Source: Tagaea sp. CACIAM 22H2
Lineage (GTDB): Bacteria; Pseudomonadota; Alphaproteobacteria; CACIAM-22H2
Reading direction: 5' to 3'
Assembly: GCA_014444615.1 (NCBI GenBank)
Contig: PVXE01000006.1
Span: 1 to 64,000 of the forward strand
DNA: 64,000 nucleotides
The translations under genes were made by a program, and so were the position numbers. Shown in pieces: positions 61,444-64,000 of the stretch (its first letter is position 1; each line of letters begins with the position of its first letter). The notes under the pieces were generated by a model that was not told the origin of the DNA, ran no database searches, and saw only the letters and a list, made by a program, of their open reading frames with translations.

Positions 61444-62991
61444 ATGAGGGCGAGATTTCTCTCGGCGGTAATCCTGGCAGCGGGTTTGTATGCGCCGGCC
61501 ACCGACGCGGCGGAACTGCGCATCGGCGTGGCGGCGGAAGCGACCTATGTCGATCCGCACGCGCAAGCCATCGGACCGAATTTCGAGTTGATGCTTCACA
61601 TCTTCGACACGCTGGCGCGCGTCGGACCGAACGAGGAAATCCTGCCCGGCATCGCTCAATCCTGGCGCATCGTCGAGCCGCCGAATCTATGGGAGTTCAA
61701 GCTCCGTCCGGGATTAAAGTTCCACGACGGTGCGCCGTTGACCGCACACGACGTGAAATTCTCGATCGAGCGCGCGCCCAACGTGCCCGGCGCCCCGTCG
61801 ACCTATAGCCGCAATCTGCGCAATGTCGATGCGGTCGAAGTCGTCGACGACTTGACCTTGCGGGTGCGCACCAAGCGGCCCGGCCTGCTGCTGCCCGCCA
61901 ATCTCGCGCAGATCGCCGTCGTCGACCGGCGTATCGGCATGGACGCGGCGCCGCAGAGCTTCGCCGTTGGCAGATCCGCGAACGGCTCCGGCCCCTATCG
62001 CTTCGTCGAGTTTGTGCCGGGCGAGCGTGTGGTCCTCGAAGCCAATTCCGCCTGGGCGGACGGCAAGCCACGCTGGGATCGCGTGACGTTGCGCCTGTTG
62101 CGCAGCCCCGCGGCGCGCCTCGCCGCGATGCTGACCGGCGCCGTCGACGTCATCAACGATGTTCCGCCCGGCGATATCGAAAAGCTGCAACGCGAGGAAC
62201 GCGTGGCGTTGTCCAGCGGCCTGTCCAACCGGGTTATATTCTGGGCAATGGACGTGGCGCGCGAAACCTCGCCCTTCGTGACGGCCAAGGACGGCAGCGC
62301 CATCACCAATCCGATGCGCGACCCGCGCGTGCGCGAAGCGATGTCGCTGGCCGTCGATCGTCCGGCGATCGTTTCGCGGCTGATGGAGGGTGCGGCCGTC
62401 GAGGCAAGCCAGATCCCGCTCGAAGGTCATCCGGGCTTCCTCGCCGATCTGCGCAACCCCGCCGCCGACCTCAACAAGGCGCGCGCGTTGATGGCGGCAG
62501 CGGGTGTGGCGAACGGCTTTCGCCTCGCGATCCACACGACCAACGGCCGCTATCTCAACGACACCCGCCAGGCGCAGACGATCGCGCAGATGCTGGCGCG
62601 GATCGGGATCGAAGCGAGCGTGCAGCCAACGCATATCGGCACATATTTCACCCAAGCGCGGAACAAGGAATTCTCGTTCATGATCGTCGGCTGGGGCCAC
62701 ACCTCGACCGATCCGCTGCTGGTGATGCGCGAGACATTCCATTCGACCGCCGCCAACAACTACGGCAGCTGGGTCGATCCGGTCTCCGACAAGCTGCTCG
62801 ACGACGCCGATGTGGAACTCGACCAGGCCAAGCGCGGACAGATGCTCGCCGAGGTCAGCAAACGCGCAGCTGCGGCGAACGTGATCCTGCCCTCGCATTA
62901 CCAAGTGAACTATTGGGCGACGCGCAAGGATCTGCGCTACATCCCGCGGCGCGACGAAGCGACCGTGGCCGAAAGCGTGGTGCCGCGTTAG
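61444..62991 (+). CDS. Peptide/nickel-type ABC substrate-binding protein (family 5)
   Basis: A 515-residue exported binding protein of the DppA/OppA class. A short Sec signal (RARFLSAVILAAGLYA) is cut near TDAAE. Family features are LRIGVAAEATYVDPH, HIFDTLARVGPNEEILPGIAQSW and FKLRPGLKFHDGAPLTAHDV. ATG 61444 is preferred because GGAGG lies 8 bp upstream; ATG 61438 is only 2 bp from it. No permease or ATPase follows; the next gene is convergent (4-bp overlap at the stops). The ligand could be a peptide or acylated amino acid. Confidence 0.9.
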   Translation: MRARFLSAVILAAGLYAPATDAAELRIGVAAEATYVDPHAQAIGPNFELMLHIFDTLARVGPNEEILPGIAQSWRIVEPPNLWEFKLRPGLKFHDGAPLTAHDVKFSIERAPNVPGAPSTYSRNLRNVDAVEVVDDLTLRVRTKRPGLLLPANLAQIAVVDRRIGMDAAPQSFAVGRSANGSGPYRFVEFVPGERVVLEANSAWADGKPRWDRVTLRLLRSPAARLAAMLTGAVDVINDVPPGDIEKLQREERVALSSGLSNRVIFWAMDVARETSPFVTAKDGSAITNPMRDPRVREAMSLAVDRPAIVSRLMEGAAVEASQIPLEGHPGFLADLRNPAADLNKARALMAAAGVANGFRLAIHTTNGRYLNDTRQAQTIAQMLARIGIEASVQPTHIGTYFTQARNKEFSFMIVGWGHTSTDPLLVMRETFHSTAANNYGSWVDPVSDKLLDDADVELDQAKRGQMLAEVSKRAAAANVILPSHYQVNYWATRKDLRYIPRRDEATVAESVVPR

Positions 62992-63992
62992 GCCAAATAC
63001 TCCGCCTCGCTGAAGTCGCGCGCCAGCCGATAGACGTAATCGCCGCGCGTGACGAGCGTGTTGGCGCGGCGGACCATGATCAGACCGTCATGGGGGGCAG
63101 CCAGCTCCGTCGAGGCGCGCTCGATCTCGCCGATCGGATGGATACGCGCGACCGGTTGGCCCTTGGTGACGCGGGCACCCAAGCCCACCAGCGGCTCGAA
63201 CAAGCCGTCGAGCGGGGCCATGACCAGCGAGCCCGCGCCCGTCGGCGTGATCAGCTTCGTATCGTGAAAGCGCTCGCGCGGCGGCGCTTCCGGCAGCACG
63301 CCGAAGTGATGCAGCAGGCGCATTAGGCCTTCGCGGCCGATGGCGAGGGCGTCGATATCGATCGACGCCGCGCCCGGGAATTCGGTTGCGACCATCGGAA
63401 TGCCCATCCGGTCGCATTGCGCGGACATCGACCGGCTATCCGACGTCGCCATCGCGCAGACCGTATAAGGCAGGCCGAAAGCGCGCGCGCCGTCGAGCTT
63501 GCGCTTGCGCAGCGCCGCATCACCGCCGCCGTGCAGATAGACGCTGGGCACATACATGCCCGTCGTGCCGCCCGAATGCAGATCGGCGGCGGCATTCGTC
63601 ATCGGCAGGACGACGCTGGTCAGGTAATGCGCGATCGCCGAAGTTGGGCTGCCGTCGGCATCGCCTGGAAAGGCGCGGTTGAGATTGCCCTGATCGAGCG
63701 GCGACACGCGCGAGGCCACCATCACCGCCGGGAAGTTCAGTGCGGGCAGCACGATCAAGCGGCCGGTGATGCGCGCGGGGTCGAGATTGCGGATCAGATC
63801 GTGCAGCAGGATCTGGCCTTCGTACTCGTCGCCATGCGTGCCCGCGGTCAGCAGCATCGTCGGGCCGTCACCGTTGGCGATAACCGCCAAAGGTATCGGA
63901 AGAATGCCAAAAGCGTAGCGATCGTCCGAATGCACGAGGCGCAAGAAACCCAACTGCTTGCCCTGGCGGGCATAGTCGATATCGGTCGTCAA
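62988..63992 (-). CDS. Succinylglutamate desuccinylase/aspartoacylase-family deacylase (DoeB-like)
   Basis: A 334-residue zinc amidohydrolase of the M14-like AstE/ASPA family. Zinc ligands are H53 and E56 (GTHGDEYEG) and H139 (ADLHSGG). The N-terminal YARQGKQLGFLRL and GNLNRAFPG motifs resemble DoeB, the N-acetyl-2,4-diaminobutyrate deacetylase of ectoine breakdown. The C-terminal ~90 residues form a biotinyl-lipoyl-like beta domain (RVTKGQPVARIHPIG). The visible start would be TTG at 63992; the frame remains open to the window edge, so the true start may lie beyond 64000. It converges with the peptide-binding-protein gene. Confidence 0.87.
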   Translation of the reverse strand: MTTDIDYARQGKQLGFLRLVHSDDRYAFGILPIPLAVIANGDGPTMLLTAGTHGDEYEGQILLHDLIRNLDPARITGRLIVLPALNFPAVMVASRVSPLDQGNLNRAFPGDADGSPTSAIAHYLTSVVLPMTNAAADLHSGGTTGMYVPSVYLHGGGDAALRKRKLDGARAFGLPYTVCAMATSDSRSMSAQCDRMGIPMVATEFPGAASIDIDALAIGREGLMRLLHHFGVLPEAPPRERFHDTKLITPTGAGSLVMAPLDGLFEPLVGLGARVTKGQPVARIHPIGEIERASTELAAPHDGLIMVRRANTLVTRGDYVYRLARDFSEAEYLA

Positions 63993-64000
63993 TCGCGTGC

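Noticed and set aside
61171-61523. Small frames in the gap before the peptide-binding-protein gene
   Set aside because: They overlap real genes or lack ribosome sites, family features and normal amino-acid composition.
1-64000. Phage, insertion-sequence, CRISPR or defence system
   Set aside because: No transposase, integrase, terminal inverted repeats, regularly spaced repeats or nuclease/helicase clusters were found on either strand.

Overview
The window looks like a stretch of a G+C-rich alphaproteobacterial chromosome, probably Rhodospirillales- or Rhizobiales-like. The evidence is the strong G/C third-position bias, a PAS_5-type protein, a DUF1127-like segment, heterotetrameric sarcosine oxidase genes, and a very high density of ABC and TRAP uptake systems beside small catabolic enzymes. 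I see no rRNA, tRNA, CRISPR array, insertion sequence, integrase or replication origin. Coding density is very high: the longest gene-free stretches are 61171-61443 (273 bp), 14087-14355 (269 bp) and 7467-7708 (242 bp), and many genes overlap by ATGA or GTGA.

Layout. (1) 1-7466, minus strand: a sugar or sugar-acid operon led by an IclR regulator fused in frame to an SMP-30/gluconolactonase domain, then an ABC ATPase, an SDR dehydrogenase, a solute-binding protein, two permeases and a DapA-family lyase cut by the window edge. (2) 7709-9381: an orphan TAXI binding protein and a PAS_5 protein. (3) 9378-14086, minus: GntR regulator, CE4-like deacetylase and a complete TRAP transporter (DctP, DctQ, DctM). 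(4) 14356-29379: a large island with two paralogous polyamine/spermidine-type ABC importers, two maleate-isomerase/arylmalonate-decarboxylase-like enzymes, two amidohydrolases, a PuuE-like deacetylase, a cyanuric-acid-hydrolase/barbiturase-family ring-opening enzyme and a second GntR paralogous to the first. (5) 29376-35658, minus: TetR regulator, TauD-family dioxygenase, sugar-type ABC importer and FGGY kinase, with a well-formed promoter overlapped by a palindromic operator. (6) 35700-43727: one 2675-residue haemagglutinin-type exoprotein. (7) 43887-49801: a DUF1127-GNAT fusion diverging from a LysR gene; an aminotransferase with a two-subunit sulfopyruvate/phosphonopyruvate-type decarboxylase; and a LysR gene diverging from an isopenicillin-N-synthase-like oxygenase. 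(8) 49776-54187: soxBDAG. (9) 54347-61170: amino-acid ABC binding proteins and permeases without an ATPase, a creatininase-family enzyme, a CMD/AhpD-like protein and a DadA-like oxidase. (10) 61444-64000: a lone peptide-type binding protein and a DoeB-like deacylase.

The strongest candidate for a new system is region 4 with part of region 3. Imported cyclic ureides or imides (barbiturate, triazine or substituted pyrimidine type) could be deaminated or hydrolysed by the amidohydrolases, opened by the barbiturase-family enzyme, trimmed by the CE4-like enzymes, and the resulting malonate-type acids decarboxylated by the single-cysteine AMDase-like proteins, under two related GntR repressors. This is inferred from families and gene order; no substrate is proven. 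The IclR-lactonase fusion is the second most striking item.
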